This document shows positions 10,693-21,107 of a stretch of 64,000 bases of DNA, piece after piece. Source of the stretch: Prunus persica (taxonomy: Eukaryota; Streptophyta; Magnoliopsida; Rosales; Rosaceae); NCBI RefSeq assembly GCF_000346465.2, contig NC_034011.1:10075458-10139457 (forward strand), written 5' to 3'. The notes under the pieces are model-generated. The model searched no databases. It was not told the DNA's origin and saw nothing but the letters and a program-made list of their open reading frames with translations. The position numbers and the translations under genes are program-made. Numbering within the stretch: position 1 is the first letter of the stretch; each line of letters starts with the position of its first letter.

Positions 10693-11623
10693 ATGGAGAC
10701 CATGAGAGCGAGCAAAGCGAAGACGAAAGGCCTCAACGACAAGCTGTCTCTCGAAGATTACCTTCTCCTCATTCAATCTCACTCCGACCTCCATCTCACC
10801 AAAGTTCATCTCAATCAGGTTCTTCCTCTTCTTCTTCTTCTTCGTCTTCTTCATCTAATTTAGTTGCATTTTCCTTTTTATTTCTGAACTAATTTCATCT
10901 TCTTTTCGGAATTTTGGTTTTTCAGATCATCAGCATGCACGGTTACAAGAAACTCCACAAAGTTCCCAAGGTAAAATTTCATTCCTTCTTAGCATACGTT
11001 TGGTTCCAGAGAAAATTTTATGAATTAGTACTGTAATTTCCTTTCTCGTTTAATTCTTTGTTTTTTCAGTTGAATTTTGCTTGAGATCTTCCCCGATTTT
11101 CTCACACTTTCTCGGAAACCAAACGAATCCTAACCAATCACATTTCCCTCTGTTTTTCCCCAATTTTTCTACTCTCAAGAAACTTCTAAACGACGCCGTG
11201 AGCACACTGACTCTGGTCGAGCCGAGCCGCTCTACGCTCAGAAAGTACATCTCTCCCTTGGTCATCACTACGCTCGAGGACGTGGTCGCCGACCTCGACC
11301 ACCTCAACTGGAAAGAGTGCTGCATCACCTCCATCGAAACTCTGAGCTCATGGCAAAACGCCCACTCTTCCCTTCCTCTGACGAGCCCTCAACAGGACGT
11401 CGTCCGCTACAGCAAGCATCAACCATCGGCGCTCCTGGCCCTGGATTCGACACCCTACGGCTCCGTTTCCGCTCCTGACGGCGCTTCGCTGCCGTCTAGA
11501 GCTTCTGAGACCGCTCGTCATCCAGCGGAGAAATTGGCGCCGAAGAGGAAGAGGAAGACGTCACCGAGAGGCGGCGGTGGCGCTCATGCTGCTTTGCATT
11601 CTGTTTCGTACGGATCGTGCTGA
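10693..11623 (+). CDS. plant-specific protein of unknown function, three exons
   Basis: Exons 10693-10818, 10926-10970 and 11180-11623 join in phase 0 at GT..AG borders to give 204 residues. Residues 13-80 form one conserved-looking domain: LNDKLSLEDYLLLIQSH, then HLNQIISMHGYKKLHKVPK across the first two junctions, then KLLNDAVSTLTLVEPSRSTL. Two further blocks read ISPLVITTLEDVVADLDHL and NWKECCITSIETL. The pattern resembles a plant-only family that I believe is catalogued as DUF7787, from memory and unverified. The C-terminal half is low complexity and ends with a KRKRK basic cluster that could be a nuclear localisation signal. The third-exon acceptor was chosen at 11178-11179 because it joins KVPK directly to KLLNDAV; the ORF extending upstream to 11081 is intron sequence. 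No enzymatic motif seen. Confidence 0.72.
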
Positions 11624-12134
11624 CGTCATAGGTAACGAATTGTCACGTTTTGTTTGTGAATTTTATTTTATTTTGTCTTTTTTATATTTTAATTTCTTTT
11701 TCGCAGCACCCAGAGCAATTTTTTTCAGTCCTTTGCGTTGTCGTGGCGGGAGTTTGCTACAGGATTGGTGCTCCCTCAGTGGGTTAGTTAAGGAGTGTGA
11801 ATTTCGTAAAAGGGAAAGGGTATTTCTGTACATTCCTTTCAGACAGTGGTAAACTTGTGTTTTACAGGTAATATTAAGGGTATTTCAGGTTATTAGTATC
11901 ACAAATTGCATTCGGATTTCATCCCTAATTGGTGTCAAAGTATTTATTACCACTTTGTTGCGTTCATTGTGTGCTATTTCTTCTACCATTCAACTTTTTT
12001 TTAAAATAATTTTTTTTTATGCCTTCAAAGAGGTTCAAGAAAAGCTGCAAACAGTCGCCATATTAATGTGAACATCATACATAACTTCATACCTAATAGA
12101 TTGGGCAGGGGCTTAAGCGTAATTAGATATAAAT
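11624..12134. other. 3' UTR and intergenic sequence
   Basis: Contains a possible 3' UTR intron: GTAACG at about 11632 and TTTTCGCAG at about 11698-11706. No gene is supported; the open frame across 11577-11852 has no recognisable features. Confidence 0.4.
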
Positions 12135-12143
12135 TAAAAATTA

Positions 12144-13145
12144 GGCTTTTTATCATAAATGGTCCTTCAGGCTTGCGAAATTATTACATTTAGTCCCTAA
12201 GGTTTTTTTGTGACACTAATGGTCCTTAACGTTACCCTCCACACATCAAAATGGTCCCTTCTGTTAGCTTCAGTCAAATTTTCTGTTAAATTGATGATGT
12301 AGTACATATGTGGAGCCCTACATCCAATGGTATAGAACCATGTGGTTTTAAATAAAATATAAAATATATTTTAAATATTTTAAACTTAAAATCCATATAA
12401 AAAATTTAAAAAGAAAATTAAGTCTTTTTATAAATAAAAAACTAAAAAACCTGCAGCCATCACCTGCGTTCTCCTTCTCCCAGCACCCCTCCTCCCCCCA
12501 TCGCAGACCCACTCTCAAGCAAATTAAAATATTTTATTTTCAATTCAAATGCTTTCGAGTACTCCAACACTAATTTCTGAATCGAACCAAGTTTCTACTC
12601 GTTGGATTTCATCTCTGTCATATTCTTCAATCAATATTTGTTTGTTTGGCTAAACCTCCTGTACAATACCCTACAATTCCTTGGCTTTAGTTCACATCAC
12701 CAAGTTAAAGTTCAACTCTTTGGCTTCAAAATCCGCCAATCGAGAGGCCATTTCCTTCTTGAACAGCTCTTGGAATTCCTTGGCTTAAGGTGCTCGATGA
12801 GTGGGTCTGCGACGAGGAGATGGCTGCAGGGTTTTTAGTTTTTCAGTTTTAATATTTTTTTTATTTATAAAAAGACTTAATTTTCTTTTTAAAATTTTTA
12901 TGTGGATTTTAAGTTTTAAAATATATTATATATTTTATTTAAAGCCATGTGGCTATACTATTGTATGTGTAGGCTCCACATATGTGCCACGTCATCAATT
13001 TAACATAAAATTTGATGGAAGCTAATGACAAGGACCATTTTGATGTGTGGAGAGTAACCTTAAGGACCATTTGTGTCACAAAAAAACCTTAGGGACGAAA
13101 GGTGATAATTTCGCAAACCTAAAGGTCCATTTGTGATAAAAAGCG
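12144..13145. mobile_element. Mutator-like element with long terminal inverted repeats
   Basis: About 320-bp arms (12144-12466 and 12816-13145) are reverse complements of each other with scattered differences, beginning GGCTTTTTATCA on the left and CGCTTTTTATCA on the right (minus). The element is flanked by a perfect 9-bp duplication TAAAAATTA (12135-12143 and 13146-13154), the size expected for Mutator elements. The 350-bp centre is not part of the arms and has a short open stretch on minus (see findings). No transposase is present. Confidence 0.88.
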
Positions 13146-13243
13146 TAAAAATTATGTATCATGAGGAGATTGGTGAGGAAGCAATCCCAAACCCAAAACA
13201 CAACAATCGAAAAATAAGAAACAATTTTCATAAATAGGCAAAA

Positions 13244-13552
13244 TTATCTGAAACCCATCCGTAGAAATTTGGAGTTGGAGCGGGTGACTTGAATGGTATT
13301 AAGCTCCCGAGTTGCTTTACTTTTCCGAGAATTTGATGCAGAGACAGAGGAAGAGAACGAAAGAGTTGCAGGTAGAGGAGCCACCAAGAGGTTGGTTATA
13401 TCAGCAAGAGGCTCCCTCCTTAACCCTATGCTACTACATTTCTGGGAAGATGACCCGTTTTCACGAACCGGGTCGGTTAGCTTTGCCCTTGGGAAGAATG
13501 GAGGGATCGTGTTCTCTTTGTTGTTGTGGTCAGGGGAAGCAACGGCCTCCAT
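13244..13552 (-). CDS. hypothetical protein, 102 residues
   Basis: An ATG-started frame on minus that I do not recognise. It begins MEAVASPDHNNKENTIPPFF, has a Ser-rich middle, a REPLADITNL motif near residues 46-55, and a basic SRKSKAT segment near the end. The PLADITN motif recalls short motifs in small cell-cycle or cohesion regulators (for example DITN in securin-like and shugoshin proteins), but this similarity is too short to assign function. Composition is more gene-like than the surrounding DNA. A SINE lies just upstream in its 5' region (13581-13702). It could be a small gene, the first exon of a longer one, or a retrocopy fragment. Confidence 0.35.
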   Translation of the reverse strand: MEAVASPDHNNKENTIPPFFPRAKLTDPVRENGSSSQKCSSIGLRREPLADITNLLVAPLPATLSFSSSVSASNSRKSKATRELNTIQVTRSNSKFLRMGFR

Positions 13553-13580
13553 TTATGATAACTTTGAGAGTCCGAGACAC

Positions 13581-13702
13581 TTTTTTTTCCTTCTTTTGAT
13601 ATCAATACAAGCGATATTGGAAGATGGGGAATCGAACCTAATAACTCGAGTGCAGGTGTAAACACTCTTAATCACTTGAACTACAAACCTCTTGGAGGAC
13701 AC
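13581..13702 (-). mobile_element. tRNA-derived SINE
   Basis: Read on minus, it has a box-A-like TAGTTCAAGTGATTAAG (13683-13667), a box B GGTTCGATTCC (13638-13628), and an A-rich tail AAGGAAAAAAAA ending near 13581. This is the layout of tRNA-derived SINEs, transcribed by RNA polymerase III from the internal promoter. I did not find a clean target duplication. It sits within about 30 bp of the ATG of the hypothetical gene at 13552. Confidence 0.7.
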
Positions 13703-14458
13703 GAACTTTTTGAATCAATGGCTGTTGAGTTGAAGATGGACTTGGGCATCAGAGCAGGGAGGGAGTGAGCTGCTATTTGTATTGTTTGTTTGTGGGATGG
13801 CTATTTTGGAGGGATGTTTGAATCTTTCTTGTTTTCTTCAGCGCAAAATATCATTTTGGGTGTTTGGATTTTGTTCTCGAAGGTTTAAATTTTTGTGATT
13901 GCGGTCGTGTGGCAATTAGGGGAGTTCGAAATTTTGACGTGGCAACTGGTAAATGCCAAAATGTGAGAAAGCGTAAATGCCAAAATGTGAGAAAGCGTTG
14001 AAAAAAGTTAATTCCTTCCCGGGTCATTTGTGAAAGTAGAAAGGCGGGCAGTGGAAGGAGAGCCAAATCCCAAACCCAAATGTCACTCAAATCAAGATTT
14101 GGCTTCTTTTATGTTTTTTCAATTGGCGCTACTTAGAGACGGGAATTTTTGGAGGCTATTTTTTCTTTCCCGATGGGGAGCTCTACACTAGGATTGCTAA
14201 ATTCAGGGCACCCAAATTTTTTAATGTACTAATTTGAGTATTTGCAATTTCTCATTTTTGTTAACTTTTCTTAAAATTAATTTTATTTTATATTATCTCA
14301 ATTTTTCTTATTTAACATGTCAACCTAAAAAAATTCAAATTCCAACAAGAAAAAATGAGAGTAAATCAAAGAAAATGATGGGATGTGTAGATGTTGCAAA
14401 AACGTTATCAAATTAGTTGAATATAAGTATAGTAAATTGTAAAAACAAGGGGTCGCTC
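13703..14458. other. intergenic DNA with a 24-bp tandem repeat
   Basis: No gene seen. Two exact copies of a 24-bp unit (TAAATGCCAAAATGTGAGAA...) lie at 13950-13973 and 13974-13997. Confidence 0.6.
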
Positions 14459-15040
14459 TCTTGTTCATGCGAGGAGAGCCTAACGGCTAGGGTTAGGGTT
14501 TCTCCAATTTTCTTTACTCATTCTTTGTGCCGTCTCTCTCAGTCTTATTTGATTTTCTCTTTGGGTTTTTTTGGTGAATTGAGTATGAGGTTTTTTTTGC
14601 TCTTTTGGTCTCCGTGGGGTGGCTGCGTTGGCTTCCTTTCTAGGTTCCCAAGGAGCCAGTTGCTGGTGATGGGTCTCCATCTTAAAGCTATGGAGATAGC
14701 CACCGCCTCTTCAGCTCAAGGGGATGACAAGTATGCGGCTCCAAGTGGGAATCAGAAGTGTGCGAAAACTGGTGTTGGGTATCTGATTGTTACTGGCATG
14801 AATTTTTTTGGTAAGCATAGTTTTTGTATCGAGGATTTTGTTGACAAGGCAGAGGAGACTAGCCTTGAGGGGTCTCCAAGATCTCCCTAATAATTTTCCT
14901 ATGGAACGTTCGTGGGCTTAGCAACTGATGAACATTCCTACTATGATGATCTTTCTTCGGAATTTTCTTCAGGCTAAGAGGCCAATCTTGGTCTCCGTTG
15001 CTTGTTAGCTAGGGTTTTGGATCAAGAAAATTGGAGGTGG
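14459..15040 (+). mobile_element. decayed LINE (L1-type) fragment
   Basis: After a leader-like stretch there is an open region encoding AMEIATASSAQGDDK, followed at about 14895-14920 by TTCCTATGGAACGTTCGTGG, which reads LWNVRGL in one frame. WNVRGL is the usual start of the endonuclease domain of plant L1 elements. The following text is broken by stops and ends near 15040. The assignment rests mainly on that short motif and on position after an ORF1-like tail, so it is tentative. Confidence 0.4.
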
Positions 15041-15273
15041 AGGTTGGTGTTTGGCTGGATCTGTTATGATGCTCACAATATGTCAAACTTTAATGACTAT
15101 TCATAGATTCAAACTGCAAACAGAATGCTAGCATGATTACAATTTGGCCTTCATTCTATTTATCATCCAGAAACAGTAAATGCAGAACATTATATAAAAG
15201 CAATTTAATTAAGTATGCAAAACAAAACTTGCCTAGATAAAACTAGTTAACAAAATCAAAACAAAACATAACT

Positions 15274-15557
15274 GTAAAACTCTAGCTCCCACTAACTCTC
15301 ACTGACTTTAGGCATCAAAGCTGAACTGCAATCCCATGCTTGCCACATGTCTGTGAAAAACATGATTAGGCAACCCTTTATTCAAGGGGTCTGCAATAAT
15401 AAAATCGGTGCCAATGTAAAACTCTAGCTCCCACTAACTCTCACTGACTTTAGGCATCAAAGCTGAACTGCAATCCCATGCTTGCCACATGTCTGTGAAA
15501 AACATGATTAGGCAACCCTTTATTCAAGGGGTCTGCAATAATAAAATCGGTGCCAAT
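15274..15557. repeat. tandem duplication of 142 bp
   Basis: 15274-15415 and 15416-15557 appear identical by eye. The unit spans the C-terminal end and downstream flank of the minus-strand copia gene. Identity implies a recent duplication or an assembly artefact. Confidence 0.9.
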
Positions 15558-17065
15558 GTGACTTAGAGCAGTCTCTCCATCTCGAATCTTTTCCTTTGCA
15601 GATAGAAACTTTAAATGCAAATGCCTCATTCCACTTGATCTCTTATTTCCTTGTGCAAAATACACTGCTGCAGTATTGTCATTCCATAACTGAATCGGCC
15701 TCTGTATTGAGTCCACAACTCTCAGCATGGACATGAAAGTCTTAAGCCACATTGCCATTGAAGTGGCTTCATAAACTGCCAAGAATTCTGCTTGCATGGT
15801 GGAGGTTGACACATACAGTTGTTTTATGCTTTTCCATGCCATTGCAGCTCTTGCAAAAAGGAAAACAACTCCTGATGTGCATTTCTTAGTATCCTGACAT
15901 CCTGCAAAGTCTGTATCTGCATATCCTTCTAGCTGCAAATTTTCAACCTATCTATAGACCAATTTGTACTCTTTAGTTCTCTGTAAGTACCTTAATACCT
16001 TCTTGCCTGCAATCCAATGTGCTTGGCCTGGGTTTGACTAGAATCTGCTAAGAACACTTATGCAGAATGCCAAGTCTGGTCTAGTGCAGAATTGCGCACA
16101 CATCAGGCTTCCTACTAATGATGCATAAGGCTTGTCCTTCATCTCTAATCTCTCTTGCTCTGTTTTAGGGGATTGTTCACTGCTCAATTTATCACCTTTC
16201 GAGAAGGGAACATCACATCCTGTGCAGTTTCCCATATTAAACCTCTTAAGCACTTTCTCAATATATGCCTTCTGGCATAAACCAATCATCTTTCTTTCTC
16301 TGTCCCTACTGATCTCAATTCCTAGAACGTAGTTTGCCTCTCCCAGATCACTCATATCAAAATGATTTGATAGCATTCTTTTAGTGTCATGCAGCATAGA
16401 CAAATTGCTAGTTGCTAAAAGAATGTCATCCACATATAGCAGCATAAAAATGAAATTCCTTCCATTGAATTTCATATAAATACATTCATCCAATGGGTTA
16501 TCAATGAAGCCTTGGGACTTAACAACTTCATCAAACTTGAGATACCATTGTCTTGATGCCTGTTTTAGACCATATATCGATTTCTATAACCTACACACCA
16601 AATTCTCTTCCCCTTTTGAGGCAAAACCATCTGGCTATTTCATATATATTTCTTCAATCAGATCTCCATTTAGGAAAGCTGTCTTAACGTCCATTTGATG
16701 AAGATGCAAATCGAAATGAGCAACCAAAGCCATGATAACCCTGAACGAATCTTTAGTCGACACTGGAGAGAAAGTTTCATTGTAATCAACTCCTTCTTCT
16801 TGTGTGTAACCTTTTGCCACTAGTCTGGCTTTGTACTTGTCTATTTGTCCTTGTGCATTTCTTTTGGTTTTATAAACCCATTTGCATCCTATAGGTTTAC
16901 ATCCTGGTGGTAAATTAACTAGTCTCCATACCCCATTTTTGCTCATTGATTCTAGCTCAGATTCCATGGCTGCAGACCACTGTGTGCATTTGCTACTTTC
17001 CACGGCCTACTTGAAAGTTGCAGGGTCTTCTTCAGTGTTGATGTCATGCTCAAATTCTAGTGGAT
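15450..17065 (-). pseudogene. Ty1-copia reverse transcriptase and RNase H, broken
   Basis: Minus-strand reading gives, in order, a W..AM..E..S...N.VW.LV start, KWVYKTK, KARLVAKGYTQ, VDYNETFSPV and VKTAFLNGDL (17003-16635); two in-frame stops in the linking stretch; then the polymerase YVDDIL motif (about 16430), LGIEISRD and ASLVGSLMCAQFCTRPDLAF (16493-16038); a stop; and the RNase H part GYADTDFAGCQD (about 15920), SGVVFLFARAAMAWKS, LWNDNTAAVYFAQ and DFIIADPLNKGLP ending at 15450. This is the C-terminal half of a copia polyprotein. gag, protease and most of the integrase are missing upstream, where a SINE is inserted at 17066. Confidence 0.9.
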
Positions 17066-17210
17066 GCCAGTGAGGTATAGATAAGTGGGTTGAGCTCTTT
17101 CACCTCCACCCACGTGGAGAGAGGTTCGAAACCCCTAGGCACCCAATGAATATTTGTGTAAACTTTCCTCCCCCAATCTCTTGTACTAAGAATAAAAAAA
17201 AAAAACTAAT
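17066..17210 (+). mobile_element. tRNA-derived SINE with target duplication
   Basis: Contains a box B GGTTCGAAACC at about 17128 and ends in a 12-A tail. It is flanked by perfect TAGTGGAT copies (17058-17065 and 17211-17218). The left flank is copia coding sequence (PLEFEHD on minus), so the SINE inserted into, or at the edge of, the copia remnant. Confidence 0.75.
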
Positions 17211-17218
17211 TAGTGGAT

Positions 17219-17659
17219 TACCGGATTTTGTTTCAAACCATTGGACAAATTAAAATATGTCTTAATATATCATAATTATCCAATAAAATTTTGATTGAAT
17301 TCAAAATTCTTTTTATTAAAGAAATAGATTATTTACATGTTTTTAAATTTTTTTTTTGCTTATTTATTGTAATACCTCATGAAACTTTGGTCAAATCTCA
17401 CTTTGTCCCTGAAATTAAAGTGACCCACTTAATCCCCTTGACCATAGTTTTGTGTTCTACTTTACCCCATATCGTCAAATCCATCCAAAAGCGTGTTAAA
17501 ATTGGTGACATGACAGGGATATTTTAGTTATTTTTAACATATGGGTCATTTACCCACCAATCTGATAAGGCAAAGTGGATCCCACATCTAGCATGGACAA
17601 AAAAACTAGCAAAGTGGATCCCACATCTAGCATGGGCAAAGTGCATTTTCCTATGTCCT
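17219..17659. repeat. AT-rich intergenic DNA with a 28-bp direct repeat
   Basis: No gene. GCAAAGTGGATCCCACATCT-type units occur at 17570-17597 and 17609-17636, 39 bp apart. The 17370-17560 stretch has words (CTTTGTCCCTGA, TTAATCCCCTTG) typical of plant MITEs, but no ends were found. Confidence 0.5.
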
Positions 17660-17953
17660 TTACTCTTATGTGACAATCTGTCTACCATGGCACTTTCCAT
17701 CAATCCAGTCCTTCACTCTAGTGTCAAACATATAGAAGTTGACTGCCATTTTGTTTGCAAAAAGGTTACCAGTGGTCAGCTGAATTTGCAGCATGTTTCT
17801 TCTTCCCTTCAGGTTGCAAATATCCTTACCAAGGGCCTCTGCTCTCCTTTGATTTTCACTGCAACAATCTCAAGCTTAGGCCACCCCAACTTGATCTTGC
17901 TGGGGGATGATAGTGAGAATAGCACGTGCCTGTTAGTTAAGAGCTTAGTATAG
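17660..17953 (+). pseudogene. Ty1-copia RNase H C-terminus fragment
   Basis: In frame from 17660: LLLCDNLSTMALSINPV, then HSSVKHIEVDCHFVCKKV and LQVANILTKGL. These are the standard end motifs of copia polyproteins (CDN..A, NPV.H.R.KHIE.D.HFVR, QLADI.TK). It is on plus, so it is a different insertion from the minus-strand copia at 15450-17065. Only the last 90 or so residues remain. Confidence 0.85.
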
Positions 17954-18096
17954 TGTGCCAAGTGTAAGATTGTTATTGGTTGTTATCCTAATGTAGCTAT
18001 TAGGCTGTTATAAAGCAAAGTATTGTACACTCATTCTCATTAAGAAAATATACACAGCTCTTTTCTATCTTCTCTCTCTTTTCAGGGAGCACTACA
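17908..18096 (+). mobile_element. possible copia 3' LTR remnant
   Basis: Follows the copia C-terminus and a G-rich TGGGGGA polypurine-like tract; starts TGATAGTG and includes GTTATAAAGCAAAG and CTTTTCTATCTTCTCTC. The end near CACTACA at 18096 is a guess, with no target duplication found. Confidence 0.35.
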
Positions 18097-18164
18097 GTAA
18101 ATGAGTTTTTTTTTTCTTCTTCCAAATACATGATTCTTTATTTCAACCAACACGTCTTGGGATG

Positions 18165-19175
18165 GACTTAAATATGGACGGTATATCGGTCATTTTATGG
18201 ATAGCAAATGTTAAATTGATGTGGAATTTAAAGTGAGGAGGCTATTTGAGGAGGCCAATCCCACCATCAAAACATTTAAAATATTTAAGTCCCATGATTT
18301 CTTTATATTTTGTTGATGGTAAGATTAGCCTGCTCAAATAGCCTCCACACTTTAAACCCCTCATTGTTGCCTCTCCCGAATATGTTGATTGAACCTATGT
18401 GGCAACCAAAGAGTATAGCCCATACGCAATTATGGAATTTACCTTCGTCTCTTTTAGCAATTAATATATCAAATTAATGAGCGTCACCTTTCCAGTGAAA
18501 GTTGCAGAAAAATTCTGTAGTTCCCAGTATATTAGGTTTAAAACTGACAAGAAATCCAACGATGCAACACACAGATCATAGGTCCTCCCCACAACAAATT
18601 AAAGCCCAAAACTAGGCATAAAGTTTGGTCCACACCTAAAGTAGGAGATTTTTCAATAACTAGCCTAAGCACACCAAAGCCGCCGCCGGCGTTGTGAGGA
18701 CGAGGACCAGCGCCACCGTAGCCAATATTGAGAGGTCACAGCGTTACTATAGCCAATATTAAGATCCACATATCTACCACCATAACCAAACTCTTACATG
18801 GAAAAGTTAAAAATCCACACACTCGTTAGTTTGATTAGCATTGTTCAAACGGAAAACACAAGTGAGACCATGTCCAACATTCAAAATTCCATTTATTGAA
18901 CAAATACATAATTTTGATCAGGTTCTTTGTTTTAAGAAGCACTTAATTATGAAGGGTACTAGGATAATGACTGTTCCACGGATAGCAAATGCCAAACTTG
19001 ACAGTGTGACGGTCAAGCCTACATGGGCCAGTGGGGCTTATACTCCATACACATTAAAAGCAATTAGCAGCATCTCCTTTTCCAACAAATATATCAAAAT
19101 ATTTAAATTGGTCCGATCAACTAAAGCTGCAATAAAATCGTGTAGTCCCCCAGATATTAGGAACAAATCCGAAGA
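18165..19175. repeat. pair of diverged direct repeats
   Basis: Sequence from about 18195-18560 (GGATAGCAAATG.., GAGTATAGCCCATACGCAAT, GTAGTTCCCAGTATATTAGG) recurs in the same order at about 18975-19170 (GGATAGCAAATG.., CTTATACTCCATACACATTA, GTAGTCCCCCAGATATTAGG). The first copy contains the foldback. No coding potential was recognised. Confidence 0.5.
18230..18353. repeat. foldback inverted repeat
   Basis: AAAGTGAGGAGGCTATTTGAG at 18230-18250 faces CTCAAATAGCCTCCACACTTT at 18333-18353. The pairing extends inward through GGCCAATCCCACCATC versus its near-complement, giving arms of about 45 bp around a 30-bp loop. Confidence 0.8.
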
Positions 19176-19481
19176 AAAATGTTTGACGGGTGGGGAGAAC
19201 TTGGAGACCAAGATCATCGTTGAACCCTTTACAATGAAGAGACTACGATGTCATTTGTGATGGTAACATTTACATGTCCTCGACGAAAACTACACATGCT
19301 GACGGGCAACAAAAGCAGTATTATTATCAATGCCTCTCTAACAGTGGCGGACCTAGACTTTCGTTCATCTGGAAACTTCAAAAAATTCCAATCGATATAT
19401 AGCCAAACAAAAAATATTTCAAACTTTAAATATTAATAGCATTGTCTAATAAGTAAATTTACAATTGTCCTCGACGACTTT

Positions 19482-20757
19482 TCATATTCTGAAAACGTTG
19501 CATAATAAGTTCATTATCAAAATTATTAAATATGTTTTTTTTTCAAGATATACTACCAAGCAATCATTCATCCATTGGTCTCCCATTCGATTACACATTT
19601 TGTTCTTCAAGAAGTTCATAGCAGAGAATGCCTTTTCTATTGAAATTATTGCAATTGGAAGTGTTAATGCCAATTTTATGAGAAGATAAACTAGTGGATA
19701 TGCCTTGTCCTTTTTTGTCTCAACTAGTTTTTTTGAAAGAGTAGCAATACCTTGTAATTCTGAAAAGTTGGTGTTGAAATGCATATCATCAATATAAGTT
19801 TGAAGTTGATCTTTAAGTACCTCAAGCTCTTATGTAGAAAAATATTCGGTTATAGTTGAGCAAGCCGAATGAGCTTTTGCTTGTCAAAAGAAGAAAATGA
19901 ATCATTTGGACTCAAGCATGCCAAGCAAAGTAACAACTTAGTGTTGGCCTCATTGAAACGACTATTCAGCTCTTGGAGTTGCAAAGCTATCATTTAAGAG
20001 AAAAAACCAACACGATAATAATACATATTTGTGATTTTTGGACTGTTGCGTCTTGACCTCCCTTGAGCTAGAAACATATCATGCATGAGGAACATCAATA
20101 CTTCGATACATGCAAAAAAAACAAAAAATTACCTTAGTTGCTTGAATCCTCAGACTCATCGTGGCCATGAAAGGCAAGACCTTGTCGTAGAAGAAATCTA
20201 ATACAATCAACAGATGCATTCAATCTGATTCTGTAGTCAATTCGAGATTGATGTGAGTGCTTATGGAAAACATTTTCAATATGTTGTTTTTCATTCATTA
20301 AGGCTTGACATTTTTTCAGAGCTTGGTTATGGGAACTGTTAGGACCTCCAACATGAACTTGAAATCTTTCCTTTTTCTTCCAATTTGGAAAACTTGCACC
20401 AACAAATGAGTCACCTCCAGCTTTCTCTGCCAAATATGTTTTAAAAAGATTATAATATAAGCAAAATGCAACATCTTCTTTGATGCTATATTCTAACCAA
20501 TAAGGGAATTCATCAAACCATGCTGGGTTGAATCATCTTGACTCTTTTTCAAATTTCTATTGAGGAAAATCATGATTTCTAGGTTGACAAGGGCCTTTTT
20601 GTAAGTAAGCTCTTCTAATTTCATCTTGAATATTTGGATTGTGATCTAAAATCCGAGTTCGTAAAACAGGATCAGAATGAAGATCTGACATATTGATTTC
20701 TATGCGACTTTGCTTTGAACTATCATCACTTCTCCCAATAGGTCGTGACAACTCCAA
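19482..20757 (-). pseudogene. hAT transposase of the zinc-finger MYM-type-1-like family, deleted
   Basis: On minus, 20757-20557 encodes a short segment ending YLQKGPCQPRNHDFP, followed by 20433-20134 with AEKAGGDSFVGASFPNWKKK, HVGGPNSSHNQALKKC and RLNASVDCIRFLLRQGLAF, the N-terminal half of plant proteins annotated as TTF-type or MYM-type-1-like transposases. The C-terminal dimerisation domain appears at 19784-19482 (SIEKAFSAMNFLKNKM, NRMGDQWMNDCLVVYLE). The catalytic middle, several hundred residues in intact relatives, is missing, and the pieces are in different frames. Not functional. Confidence 0.85.
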
Positions 20758-20800
20758 CTCGGATTTTCTTTTTTTCCATAAGTGTCATAAATTGTTTATA

Positions 20801-21075
20801 TGTGATCACCCGATCCTAAATTACTATTTAATTATTAAATTATTAAAGTAAAAGACAATTTTACCCCTAGAATATTTTAATAGGTTTAAAATTGACTTTT
20901 TGTTCGGGAAAGAATTTGGGGATTTTAGTGGTACAGTTGCATAGAGCGCGTCGAAATGAGTTCGTAGACACGTAGTGGGCTCAAATCGAAGTTTTAACGA
21001 AGAAGTTACATCAAAGGAAGTGCAGTGGCACAACCGTAAATATTATGAAGTCAGATTTGAAAAACAATAAGATTT

Positions 21076-21107
<32 letters not shown>

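Noticed and set aside
11081..11179. ORF extension before the third exon of the unknown gene
   Set aside because: It is intron sequence: the acceptor at 11178-11179 joins KVPK to KLLNDAV in phase, and the first codon of the longer frame is not ATG.
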